A DNA stretch of 64,000 nt from Thecaphora thlaspeos (taxonomy: Eukaryota > Basidiomycota > Ustilaginomycetes > Urocystidales > Glomosporiaceae): the NCBI GenBank assembly GCA_900291925.1, contig UWYS01000011.1:186001-250000 (forward strand). The letters run 5' to 3'. The translations under genes were made by a program, and so were the position numbers. This document shows positions 1 to 9,828 of this stretch, piece after piece (positions within the stretch are counted from its first letter, which is position 1; every line of letters starts with the position of its first letter). The notes below the pieces were generated by a model. That model was not told the origin of the DNA. It was given only the letters and a program-made list of their open reading frames with translations, and ran no database searches.

Positions 1-1410
1 GCCAGCGCGCAGCGCCAGGCGAGGGCCAGAGCGGTGCGTGCAGCTGCAGGCGGGCCAACGCCGAGCCGGGCGGACGCGCTGCCGCCCACAACTCAAAAAA
101 AGAAAGAAATAAAATGCGTCCCTCGGCCCGCTGGCAGTCCTCCTGGCCTCCTCGCCCTGCGTTTCGACCACCTCGCTAGACCTCGCTGCCCGCTGCCCGT
201 TGCCCGAGCTTCGGCTGTGGCATCCAGCGGGGGCAGGAAGGGGGAACTAGCGCTCGGCGTTGTCATCGTTTGTGGCCAACAGCCATCCGACGGCTAGGGC
301 GTGCGGACATCTCTAGCTCGACGACCACGACGACAAGAAGGGAGGCAGAGAAAGGTGGACAAGGGAGGACTACAGACCAGGAGACGGAAGCCCAAGGACA
401 ACGAGGAGGGGCGGCGAGCGCATCCGAGTCGGAAGAACAACGGACAAGGAAGGCGACGTCGCAGCGACTAGATCTCTGCAGTGGCACGTCGTCATCTGCA
501 GCAGAAGACGGGTAGCAAAAAGGGGCGCCGCAGGCGAGCGAGCGTAGTCCCGAACTAGCTTGGCAGAGCACCGCCGGCGCCCTGCCGCTTGGTTCTTGCC
601 TCTTCGGCCAGCGCCTTCTGCCGGGGACCCTCCATCTTCCCCTAGCTCCGTCCTCTCGAGACCGCCATCGATCCAAAAGCTCGTCCAGGCCGCGAACGGA
701 TCCCGTTGCCTTCTTCGACTCGCTTCCGCCTGCCGCCCAACGAACACCAACTGAGGCACCATCATCAACAACCTCCACCATAGGCCGCCATACATGAGCA
801 TATCTCAGCAGCGACGGGACTAGCGACGAGCGCTCGATGTTAGGGCAGTTATCAAGCCAGCGCATGCGTGCTCAAAGGCGGCCGCGAACTAGCCGGATCG
901 ACAACGACCCATAGCTCGCTTCTTACAACCGACGTTGCACGCACCGCCCCGCTGTCTCTAGGTTGTCGTAACCAGTGGTCTATCTCGGCCGTCCCGCCTG
1001 TCGCGAGAGGTCAGACGGCCACAAACGACGGAGGCATCGGCGCATCGCCACTTTGAACACGGTGGAAGTAGCTGCTATCGCGATGCTCGGCGCTGGCCGG
1101 CGCCAACGAAGCCATTGTAGCTCACTTAGCGCTCGGCGTAGACGACGACGTCAGAGGCAGAGATGCTTTCCTGCAGCAGTGACAATATACTGTCGTCCCT
1201 TGCCGCCTCCCATCACATCGGGAGGAGGAATGCATCCCAGAGTGGATGCTCGCGCCCTTCCAGGTCGGACGTGGAGGCGGAACGTCACCGACCAATTCTG
1301 CGGCCGCGGCAGAGAGGCAAACACGCCTCTCCAACGATAGCGGTGACGGCTGAGAAGATGACGGCCGCGACGACCGATACGACCAACCACGACCAAACAC
1401 GACAGTGTCC
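1..1410. other. No recognisable gene, left edge
   Basis: Several open frames of 60 to 230 codons occur on both strands here, but they are compositionally biased (Arg, Ser, Pro rich), mutually overlapping and show no family motif. A real downstream exon of the minus-strand gene at 1411-1995 could lie here, but I could not place one with confidence. Confidence 0.5.
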
Positions 1411-1995
1411 CTAGCGATCCGGAGCCTGTAGCGCGGAGACGTGGTACTCACTCTTGGTTTCGAGCGTGGCACGGGGAGCGGCCCGCTCGTTGGACTCTTC
1501 GATGTGCGAGTCCGAGGCGTGACCATCGGAACGAGTGCGCTTGCCGGTGATCTGCAGCGCGTTGTTATAGACGGGACCCGGCACGCCGGCATCGTCGCGG
1601 TCATCGTCATCCTGCTCGCTCCGACGAGCCCGCTTGCGCGACGAAGGGCCGGAGCTGTGGCTGCGTCCGCTGCTGCTGGACGGCGAGGGCGAGCGAGATC
1701 CGTGCGAATTGGGCGCGGGCGAGGTGGGTCGAGATGCCGAGGTAGGATAGGAGTTGTGGAGCGCAGAAGCAGCGTCGCGGCCAAGGGAGCTGATGCGCGG
1801 ACTGCCGAGCTGGGAGAAGCGCGCAACAGAGTCGCGGTAAGGCGAGAGCGCGCCGGGAAGGTGGTGGGCGAGTAAGGGTCGAGGCGAGCCAGTCGGTGAG
1901 CTGGTCCCTAGAGGGTGAGCAGATGACGGCTTGGGCGACGAGTAGGTGTGATACGGCCCCGCCGATGGAGGCAGTATTGGCGGAAGCCGACTCAT
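1411..1995 (-). CDS. Ser/Pro-rich nuclear-type protein, unknown, possibly incomplete
   Basis: I do not recognise the family. The frame starts at ATG 1995 with a good context (G at -3) and reads 194 codons to a stop at 1411. It is rich in Ser, Pro and His. A basic-acidic stretch near residues 115-130 (SRKRARRSEQDDDDRDD) looks like a nuclear localisation signal followed by an acidic patch. A strong GTGAGT splice donor lies about 12 codons before the stop, near 1434. The real protein may therefore continue into an exon further left instead of ending at 1411. The same frame is open without a stop upstream to about 2300, so an earlier start in another exon is also possible. The composition would fit the disordered end of a transcription factor, but no DNA-binding domain is visible. 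Confidence 0.35.
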   Translation of the reverse strand: MSRLPPILPPSAGPYHTYSSPKPSSAHPLGTSSPTGSPRPLLAHHLPGALSPYRDSVARFSQLGSPRISSLGRDAASALHNSYPTSASRPTSPAPNSHGSRSPSPSSSSGRSHSSGPSSRKRARRSEQDDDDRDDAGVPGPVYNNALQITGKRTRSDGHASDSHIEESNERAAPRATLETKSEYHVSALQAPDR

Positions 1996-3030
1996 GTCGG
2001 GCTTCGCTTCCTGTGAGGGAGTGTACCGAATGGCTGCAGCGAGAGGCCTCGGGCGAACAGAGAGGGTCTGTTTGTTGCGGGTCGCGAAGGGGTCCCGGCC
2101 GCTAGAGATCGGCTCGTAAGATAACTTGGGAGCGAGCGGGCAGAGGAGCCTGTGGGTAGAGGACGCAGTGGAAGGCGGAGGCCGTGCACGTCGAGCGGTG
2201 CCTGCGTTCCTGCGTTCGTAGGCTCCGGTAGATCGGACGTTCGATGAGTCGGACGGTCGAACGATCGGATGAAGTGCTACAGCTAGTTGCCAGTTAGGTA
2301 TCTAGATGACGGCGGATGCCACAAGCTGTGGCTGGGTGGCTGGGGTGGATGGAAAGGTGAGGTCGATAGAGTGGCGTGCGAGTATGGCAGTTCACAGCAT
2401 CACCTTTTCCCGTGCAGAGTGTCTAGCAGTGCCTAGATGTCGGGGCGTGGATGGATTGGGGAGCGACAGTCGAGGGGGTGCAGCCGTGCAGAGGCGGTGG
2501 CGCAGGCGATGGAGGCGTCGAAGGACGTCGGCGGGGAGAAAGCCTAGCAGCTCCAAGACGTGGCGCTGAGACGAGACTTAAGGATGGGGTGAGATTGGAG
2601 CAGCCGCCGAGCGAGTCTACACTGGCGGAGGGAGCGGCGGTGGTGGAAGTTGGTGGTGGCAAAGATGATGGCGACGGCGTCGGCGGCGGCGAGAGGGGGA
2701 GAGAGGCCAGCAGGTGGTCGGGGAGGGCGTAAGGAGCAGGGACCCGCTTACCCCTCCGAGGCCCAGGCGGGTGCCGGACGCCGGCAAAATTTGAGCAAAG
2801 GCCACCCTCCTCTGGCCTCCCCTCCGCTGTAGTGCCTTGAGTTTTTTCTCGCCCTGCTTTCTTTCTTTTTTTTTGGGTTTTTTTTTGCGCACCGGCCACA
2901 CTTACCGAAAGAGGGCACGAGCCAGCTCCTGGGCGGGCGTGTGTAGGCGCGCTTTACGCCCTGGAAAGGGGATGGTCCAGCTCTCATGCCGCGCCAGCCT
3001 GGCGCCTGCCTCCCCTTAGTCCCTGAGAAA

Positions 3031-3070
3031 ACGGAAGGAGCCGGAAGGAGCCGGAAGGAGCCGGAAGGAG
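3031..3070. repeat. Four tandem copies of a 10-bp unit
   Basis: The decamer (A/C)CGGAAGGAG occurs four times in a row with only the first base of copy one differing. It lies in the upstream region of GRS1. The ETS-like core GGAAG is incidental. No function is claimed. Confidence 0.8.
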
Positions 3071-3086
3071 ACGAAAAGACGGGCGG

Positions 3087-3093
3087 TGACTCA
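3087..3093 (+). promoter_or_regulatory. Candidate Gcn4/Cpc1 bZIP site upstream of GRS1
   Basis: The heptamer TGACTCA is the textbook Gcn4/AP-1 half-site pair. It lies about 590 bp upstream of the first GRS1 start, and a second core TGACTC is at 3460-3465. Aminoacyl-tRNA synthetase genes are common targets of general amino-acid control in fungi. Regulation here is inferred from sequence only. Confidence 0.35.
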
Positions 3094-3679
3094 CGGTCGG
3101 GCGGTCTTACTACTGTAGCAGGCACAAAGGCCGGTCGTCTTGCCACCATGCTGGGAGCTGGCTGGTCGGCGCTCAGGTCGGGCCGTACTGTACGTGTCTC
3201 TGATCGATGCCAGCGCCTGCGATGGGCGTCCGCGATACATATTTAGCAGAGAGAAGCTAGGAGAGGCGATGGGTTGCGACGTGAGCGTCAGGGGCCATCG
3301 TGACCGTGTTGGGCGTTGCTGGACGGCCTGGCCTGCTTGCCTGCCTGCCTGCCGCGATGAAGGGGGTGGTAGGTGCGAAAAATGTGGAGCCGCCATCATC
3401 GGACAAAGCAGGCGAGGGAGTCAGGGAGCGAGGGAGGCATGCAGGAGCCCGATGCTGCATGACTCGGAACCGAGTGCGACCTGTCTTGCGCAGCAGACGC
3501 TAGAGCGGCGGCGGCCAGCTGTCAGAAGAGCGGTGCGCTGCTTCTCAGTTCCTGTCAGCAACCAGGCAGAAGCAATACGTTCAATAGAGACACCACCACC
3601 ACCACCGACTCACCCCCTCCCAATATCCCACCATCTCGCCGCCGACGCCGTCGCATTCTCCCTGTCCTCCACGAGGTGT

Positions 3680-5842
3680 ATGCTATCGTTGCAGCTGGCT
3701 AGAACCACCGCCTCTACACTCTTCACCCGCCGCATCGCCCCGCTCATTGCACCAGCAACCTTTGCACCTAGAATCTCCCTCCCTTCCCCCTCACCCTTTC
3801 GCTCCCTCGCCATGTCCGCCGTACCCGCCGGCTTCACGCCCGACGCTCCCGCACCCTCGGCCGTGTCGAACCGTCCCGAGGTCAATCGCGATGCCCACCC
3901 CTTTTCCCGCGGCCAGCTCGAGGCGCTCATGACCAAGCGCTTCTTCTACATCCAGGCTTTTGAGATCTACGGCGGCGTCGGCGGCCTCTACGACTACGGT
4001 CCCACCGGTGCAGCGCTCCAGGCCAACATCATCAACCAGTGGCGCAACCACTTCATCATCGAGGAGGAGATGCTCGAGCTCGACACCACCATCATGACGC
4101 TCGCAGACGTCCTCAAGACTTCCGGCCACGTTGACAAGTTTGCCGACTGGATGTCAAAGGACCTCAAGAACGGCGAAATCTTCCGTGCAGACCACCTGGT
4201 TGAGGGTGTCCTCGAGGCTAGGCTCGAAGGCGACAAGATTGCCCGAGGCGCCGCTCCCGTGGCCGAGGCCGTCCCCGCAGAGGACGCAAAGAAGACCAAG
4301 AAGAAGAAGGTCAAGACGGCCGCCGTAAAGCTCGACGATGCCGTTGTGGACGAATACCACACGGTGCTGGCCCAGATCGACAACTTTGATGGCAAGCAGC
4401 TCGGCGAGCTGATCAAGAAGTACGACATCCGCGCCCCCGAGTCCGGCAACGAGGTCTCGCAGCCGGTCGAGTTCAACCTGATGTTTGAGTCGTCGATAGG
4501 CCCTACCGGCCAGGTCAAGGGCTACCTCCGGCCCGAGACGGCCCAGGGTCATTTTGTCAACTTCCAGCGCCTGCTCGAGTTCAACAATGGCCGGGTCCCC
4601 TTTGCCTCGGCCCAGATCGGCAAGTCGTTCCGCAACGAGATCAGCCCGCGCGCCGGTCTGCTGCGCGTGCGCGAGTTCACCATGGCCGAAATCGAGCACT
4701 TTGTCGACCCGGAGGACAAGTCGCACGACCGCTTCGACGAAGTCAAGGGCATCGCCCTCCCGCTGCTCCCGAAGGACGTTCAGGAGTCGGGCAAGACCGA
4801 CATCACCACAAAGACGATCGGCGACGCCGTCGCCTCGGGCATGGTGGACAACCAGACGCTCGGCTACTTCCTCGGACGCATCTACCTCTTCCTGACCAAG
4901 ATCGGCATCGACCCGACGCGCCTCCGCTTACGACAGCACATGGGTAACGAGATGGCCCACTACGCCTCGGACTGCTGGGACGTCGAGATTCACACGAGCT
5001 ACGGCTGGATCGAGTGTGTCGGATGCGCCGACCGCTCCGCCTACGACCTGACCGTGCACAGCAAGAAGACAAAGAAGGACCTCGTCGTCCAGAAAGCACA
5101 CAAGGAGCCCAAGGTCTACGACCGGCTGGTGGCCGACATTGTCAAGAAGACGATCGGGCCGCGCTTCAAGAAGGACGCCAAGGCGGTCGAGGAGGCCATC
5201 CTCCAGATGGACCAGAAGGCGCTCGAGAGCCTGCAGAACCAGCTCAAGAACGGAAAGGCCGAGCTCAAGCTCTGCACGGGCCAGACCTTTGAGCTGACAC
5301 CCGACGTTGTCAGCGTCGGGATGAAGACGATCCGTGAGACGGTGCGCGAGTTTACGCCCAACGTCATTGAGCCATCGTTTGGCATCGGACGGATCTTTTA
5401 CTCGCTGCTTGAGCACAGCTTCTGGGCGCGCGCCGAGGACAGCGATCGCGGCGTGCTGTCGCTGCCTCCGCTCGTCGCGCCGATCAAGGCGCTGATTGTT
5501 CCGATCTCGAGCAACGAGAAGCTGACGCCGCTCGTCAAGCAGGTGAGCCGCCAGCTGCGTTCGGCCGGCGTGGCGAGCAGGGTGGACGATTCGAGCGCCA
5601 CCATTGGACGGAGGTACGCGCGCAACGACGAGCTCGGCACACCGTTTGCGTGCACGCTCGACTTTGCCTCACTCAGCAGGGGCACCATGACGATCCGCGA
5701 GCGCGACACGACCGCGCAGCGCATCGGATCCATCGAGCAGGTCATCGACGTCATCCGCAGACTGTGCGACGGTAGCCTTACCTGGGAGGGCGCCTGCAAG
5801 GAGCTTCCCGAGTACAGCGGCCAGCAGGACGTCGACGAGTAG
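3680..5842 (+). CDS. GRS1: Glycyl-tRNA synthetase, dual mitochondrial/cytosolic
   Basis: Class II aminoacyl-tRNA synthetase charging tRNA-Gly. No intron is needed. The first start at 3680 gives 720 aa and adds 44 residues rich in Arg, Ser, Thr and Leu with no acidic residue, a typical mitochondrial presequence. The second in-frame ATG at 3812 gives the 676-aa cytosolic form. Visible motifs include RPETAQGHFVNFQRLLEF, the motif 2 region FRNEISPRAGLLRVREF, the GlyRS signature GWIECVGCADRSAYDL, motif 3 EPSFGIGRIFYSLLEHSF, and a C-terminal anticodon-binding domain (about the last 120 residues). A Lys-rich insertion (KKTKKKKVK) sits in the catalytic insertion domain. The first ATG has a poor context (T at -3) and the second a good one (GCC), with no ATG in between, so leaky scanning could give both products. 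Length and motifs match fungal GlyRS. Confidence 0.96.
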   Translation: MLSLQLARTTASTLFTRRIAPLIAPATFAPRISLPSPSPFRSLAMSAVPAGFTPDAPAPSAVSNRPEVNRDAHPFSRGQLEALMTKRFFYIQAFEIYGGVGGLYDYGPTGAALQANIINQWRNHFIIEEEMLELDTTIMTLADVLKTSGHVDKFADWMSKDLKNGEIFRADHLVEGVLEARLEGDKIARGAAPVAEAVPAEDAKKTKKKKVKTAAVKLDDAVVDEYHTVLAQIDNFDGKQLGELIKKYDIRAPESGNEVSQPVEFNLMFESSIGPTGQVKGYLRPETAQGHFVNFQRLLEFNNGRVPFASAQIGKSFRNEISPRAGLLRVREFTMAEIEHFVDPEDKSHDRFDEVKGIALPLLPKDVQESGKTDITTKTIGDAVASGMVDNQTLGYFLGRIYLFLTKIGIDPTRLRLRQHMGNEMAHYASDCWDVEIHTSYGWIECVGCADRSAYDLTVHSKKTKKDLVVQKAHKEPKVYDRLVADIVKKTIGPRFKKDAKAVEEAILQMDQKALESLQNQLKNGKAELKLCTGQTFELTPDVVSVGMKTIRETVREFTPNVIEPSFGIGRIFYSLLEHSFWARAEDSDRGVLSLPPLVAPIKALIVPISSNEKLTPLVKQVSRQLRSAGVASRVDDSSATIGRRYARNDELGTPFACTLDFASLSRGTMTIRERDTTAQRIGSIEQVIDVIRRLCDGSLTWEGACKELPEYSGQQDVDE

Positions 5843-8588
5843 GGGAGATCTAAGAACGGCCGCGTCCGGTGCCGTCTTGTCAGGTAGATGAGATCACAAG
5901 AAGCGTGACACACATTACAAAAACGAGCAGCCGCACACAGGTCAGCGCTCGCCATTCGGAATGAGGAGATTCTCATCATCGGACATCTTTCTAATGCATT
6001 ACGTGAGCGTGAGTGTGAGGAGGGGGTTTGGTAGGTGCAAGTGCTCGACCATCGTCCGATTCCATCACATAGGACTGGAAAGCAAACACGACAGTGTACG
6101 AGACTGAAGAAAATCCAAAAAAGTAACGCCATATTCCAAGCCTACCCTGCCAAGTCTTTAGTCGCCTTGTATCGAAGGATCCTCATGCGAACCCGTCGAC
6201 AGAGCGAGCGGGGGGAAAGGTTCAGAGCCTAAAATGAGTCGAATGGCGCCATAGAGGGGTGAAAGGGGAGTAAAGAGAAGAGGACGATGGGCGAGAGGGG
6301 ATCGAGCGAATCGAGTCGTAACTCTACACCGATCAGAGAAGGTTGTTTGGGCCCTCTCTTGTGCTCCGAAGAGATCGGTGTGCTTCTAGATCCCTTTACA
6401 CCCTCGATACCGCTTCTCTTCGACCTTTGCAACCCTCTCGTCGCTCTGAGACCGAACGTCACATTGTGCCCTCGAGCTTTCTCCCTACCTGCTTGATGCC
6501 TGAGCGAGAGAGTCCGCACTCGGATGCCTAAGACGAAAGCAAGACGAGAAAATGGAGGAATGGAAGGGCATGTACGTAGGTTGCTCTACGAGAGCACCCA
6601 AGCCATCGAGGTCAGATGACCTCCTGACATACCCGCGTCTTACCTCGCCGAAAAAAGGGAAAGAGAGGGAAGAGGAACCCAAGAAAACGCCTCGGCCGAC
6701 GATCTGAAAGGACCGAAACGCTGCGAAGCCCACCGACCCACCGTATGCGTCTTTCGCCTCTAACCGTGGCGAACCCCGCAAGTTCCGTGCCATGCAGTTT
6801 CGGAGACGAGGAAGATAAGTCGATGGAGACGAAAGAACGAGACAACCATGCACCGCACGAGAGAAAGACGTAGACCGCGACTCATCCCTCTTTTTTTTGT
6901 GGGTTCCCATCTCCCCCCCTTCCTTACAGCTCGACCACGAGAAGAGGAGCAAAAGGTTGAGAGGAAGCGGCGAGATGGAAAAGAAAGGGACTGAAAAAAA
7001 AACCCATCTCGTCGTGACGGTGTGGTCCTTCCCCTTCATTGAGATGAAAAAAGGGCCACGCACGCCACGATGTGTTTGTGCGTGTGGCAAGGCGCAGTGA
7101 CGGACAGGCCTTCCCTCAAAGAGTAGAGAAGCGGTCAAGGGCGATGCCGTCGGATTGGATAGCGTCCCGTCGCCGACCTCTGAGGCGCCGGCGCCCCTCT
7201 TCGCAAGGGATTGGGGACAGGCGCCAGAGGCGACGAACCGTAGAGCCCCGTCGGTATGGAGCCGCATCGGGGTACGGTCCATTGGGTATCCACGCCTCCC
7301 TGCGGGCTAGCACGCCGGCCGTCGCGTGATGGAGGGTGACTTATCCCAGAGTCGATGCCCACCGAATCCGCCTCGCAAGAAGGGATTTGGGACAGGACTC
7401 CGTCGTCGTCGTCGGACGGTGGGCGGTACCGCACCGCACCAAACTCGAAATCCGGGGAGAGTGAACTTAGGGTTAGGATCGTCTTTCACCGCTTGAAAAC
7501 CGGGGGTGCGGGCTACCGAGTGTGCAGTGGCTCCTGGACGGAGCAGGTCGCCAGTTCCGAGGGGACCCGACGGGCCGGCAGGCATAGACGAAGGAAACGA
7601 GAGCGTAGCAAACGCCCCTGCTTCGCCACACCTCTCACCACCGGCGGCGACGACAGGTGTGGAGAAAGTCGAGACGGCCACTCACATTGCTCTCCCTCCC
7701 TTTGCCCATCCCTGCGTCGCCCGCGGGCCAAGACGCCTCTGGTGGAAGCTCTGCTCCTGCGGCGGGCGAAAGATCGAAAGAGCTTGTGGGAGCGCTAGAG
7801 TCATCGCTTTCTCGGCGGTGGCGGCAGGCCCCTCTTTCGAAATCCTCGACTCGCGGCTCCTCGACCTCCTTGTGAAGCTGCACGGGGAAGCGACGGACCT
7901 CCGCTGGGTAGGTCAGAGCCCTGCCCTGTGACGGGCGCAGAAGCTGGAGACTGGAGCGGGCGTATATGGTGGCCAGCGGATCGGGACAGTCGGCAAGGGG
8001 GTCCCTCCTCTCTCTTCTTCTGGCTCTGGTTCGACGGCGGGGAATGCGGAGAGGTGATCGTCATCCCTGCGACAACTGACCGTGCGTGCTTGACGGCTTG
8101 CTACTGTGCCTGGTGCGTTCGAGACGGGAGAAAAGTCAAGAGCACGAGGCACAGGTAAGTGAAAGAGGCGGGTGGAAGGAGCAGCGGCTGCGTCTGTTTC
8201 CGGACGAGAGTCTTGCTGAGAGCGGCGCATTGAGAATGCTGCCCATCTGAGATCCCCCTACACTGCACCTGCTCACGGCATGGGATCTGCAAGGGTAGGC
8301 AAACGGTACCGTCAGCGTCAACAAGAGATCGTCACCAGCAGCGCATAGCAGCGATAGCGCCGGCGGGTGCATACTTTTTGGTTGCTTGAGGGGACGACGA
8401 TGCGTCTTTTGTCGTTGTAGAGAATCCTTGTTAGCCTGACGGGGCTTCGACGCTGGTGCGGCCGCGAGTTGGCCGTTCAGCTGACGGTGAAACGTCCTGA
8501 TTACGTTGGCGTCCTCTGGTCGACCGATGTATCTCTGCGAAGCGAGTGGAAGGCGGTACAAGACTTTCGAGTCAGCTCCAGCGTGCCC
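5843..8588. other. 2.7 kb without a recognised gene
   Basis: This lies between the GRS1 stop and the 3' end of the Emi1-like gene. It has purine runs, short A and T tracts and many weak open frames. The longest (minus strand, about 265 codons, 6485-7282) is low complexity and lacks any family motif. A non-coding RNA or fast-evolving gene cannot be excluded. Confidence 0.45.
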
Positions 8589-9079
8589 CTATGTTGAAGA
8601 ATCGCGACATCCCGGCGCCAGCGAGGTAGCCAGCCAGCACGAGTAGGCGTACCTTCTGATCTCCCAGACGTTTTCGCTGCTCTCTGGGCTTAGACGCTTG
8701 GCTGCCGACTTCTGCGCCTTTCTGTGGATCCAAGCCTCGTATCTCTCCTCCTGCGACATGCCCTTCATGGTGAGGCAGAACTTGAAGTCGTCGAGCTTGT
8801 CCTTGCAGTCCTGACCTGTGCCGTAGCGGTAGACGGACTTGATCTGCGGGACCAGGGCTGTATGAAGAGTCAAGGCGGTGAGCGGGAAAGACGCGTCAGT
8901 CAGGGTGGCAGTGAGGGGAGCAAAAGGGGGTTAAGGGCGGGTATGAAGGGCTCGCTCTCACCAAAGCAAGACGCCCATTTGTCAAAGAAGTTTGTACAGC
9001 TGGGCATGTCATCGAGGGCGAGCGAGGCGCGATGGAAGGCCTTTTCCTCTTCGACGATCTGGTCGAACGTGTGCGACAT
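8589..9079 (-). CDS. Emi1/DUF3128-like small Cys-motif protein
   Basis: Exon 1 is 8962-9079, with ATG at 9079. Exon 2 starts at 8857. The 104-nt intron has GTGAG...ACAG ends. The protein begins MSHTFDQIVEEEKAF. Its core has paired cysteines (PSCTNFFDKWASC and QDCKDKLDDFKFC) around a VYRYG motif, followed by RKAQKSAAKR and SSENVWEIR. This is the pattern of the fungal early meiotic induction protein 1 / DUF3128 family, small proteins with a twin-Cys helical hairpin. In yeast Emi1 is needed for IME1 induction; a mitochondrial role has been suggested for relatives. The C-terminus is uncertain. Reading straight through ends at 8589 (128 aa), but a GTAC donor at 8652 with a 3' exon below 8560 is equally possible. 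Confidence 0.7.
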
Positions 9080-9446
9080 GTTGGATGGATGCGGTGGGTT
9101 GGGTGAGCGGGTGGTGGTGGTGCGCGTGGTGGCGGCGATGGTGGTGATGATGGATGTGGTTATGGTGCAGAGTCAAGGGTCAGGCAGCGCTGCCCCGACT
9201 TTATTTGGTCGTCGTGCGGCGCGACGAACACCTGCACGCGTCCCACAAAAAGGGCGTCCCAAATCCGGTCGATCAGCCTCTTGTTCGCAGTCTTCCCTTT
9301 TCGCCCCGTCTGTCGTCTACTCAAGTCTGGAAGACATCCTCAGGTCATCGTGTACTATACACGCCGCGGTATCAGCAATCTTGTACGCAATCCATGCCAA
9401 AAGCAAGGACTTCCCATCAATGATGATGGCAAGAGTAAATTTATCG

Positions 9447-9562
9447 TGACAAGAGTGGAATTCGAACCCACGCCCGAAGACAGCGGTGAGCTTTGGAGAG
9501 AAGAAACTCTTGATTCCAGAATGATCCTGAACGCTGCGCCTTAACCACTCGGCCATCTTGCC
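9447..9562 (-). tRNA. tRNA-Leu(CAG) with 39-nt intron
   Basis: The 5' end is GGCAAGA at 9562 and it pairs with TCTTGTC at the 3' end, discriminator A at 9447. The D-arm region GCCGAGTGGTTAAGGC is typical of leucine tRNAs. The anticodon stem CAGCG/CGCTG encloses TTCAGG, which gives anticodon CAG (genomic 9527-9529) for CUG codons. A 39-nt intron (9487-9525) sits one base 3' of the anticodon, the standard eukaryotic position. It contains a TTCTGG stretch able to pair with the anticodon. The T-arm is GTGGG-TTCGAAT-TCCAC, preceded by a class II variable arm. No obvious T4 terminator follows directly. Confidence 0.93.
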
Positions 9563-9828
9563 AGTGTAACAATAAAACAGAGTAAATTTGAATATATATC
9601 GTCCTAAAGTTTCTTCTGGTCGATGCTACTACCGCGGCCATTCTTCGAACACGCTCCGCCGCTGATGGACGGCCCCACCTCCCGTCCTCAACAATGCACA
9701 CACATGCTGGTTCTGCACCAGTCTGACGTATCGCTGTATGTATCATGCTTGCTCGCTCTGCACGGCGAAGCGAATGGTGCGATACGGAGTACGTCCTCTC
9801 CCCGCGCCTCGCTGCACGATTACGCTTC

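Larger units (their letters stand above)
1996..3679. other. Intergenic region upstream of GRS1
   Basis: No gene is recognised. The region holds poly-T tracts near 2870-2886, a perfect fourfold 10-bp repeat at 3031-3070, and TGACTC-type motifs at 3087-3093 and 3460-3465. The GRS1 reading frame is open back to 3140, but this leader is CT- and CCA-rich and carries no conserved sequence. Confidence 0.5.

Noticed and set aside
263..865. 200-codon minus-strand open frame at the left edge
   Set aside because: Overlaps other open frames on both strands, no conserved motif, biased composition.
3140..3679. N-terminal extension of GRS1 by 180 codons
   Set aside because: The frame is open but the sequence is leader-like (CCA and CT repeats), out of keeping with GlyRS length, and the presequence at 3680 makes sense as the start.
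6485..7282. 265-codon minus-strand open frame after GRS1
   Set aside because: Long, but low complexity, with Phe/Ser/Leu runs from A/T tracts and no recognisable motif; kept as unannotated.
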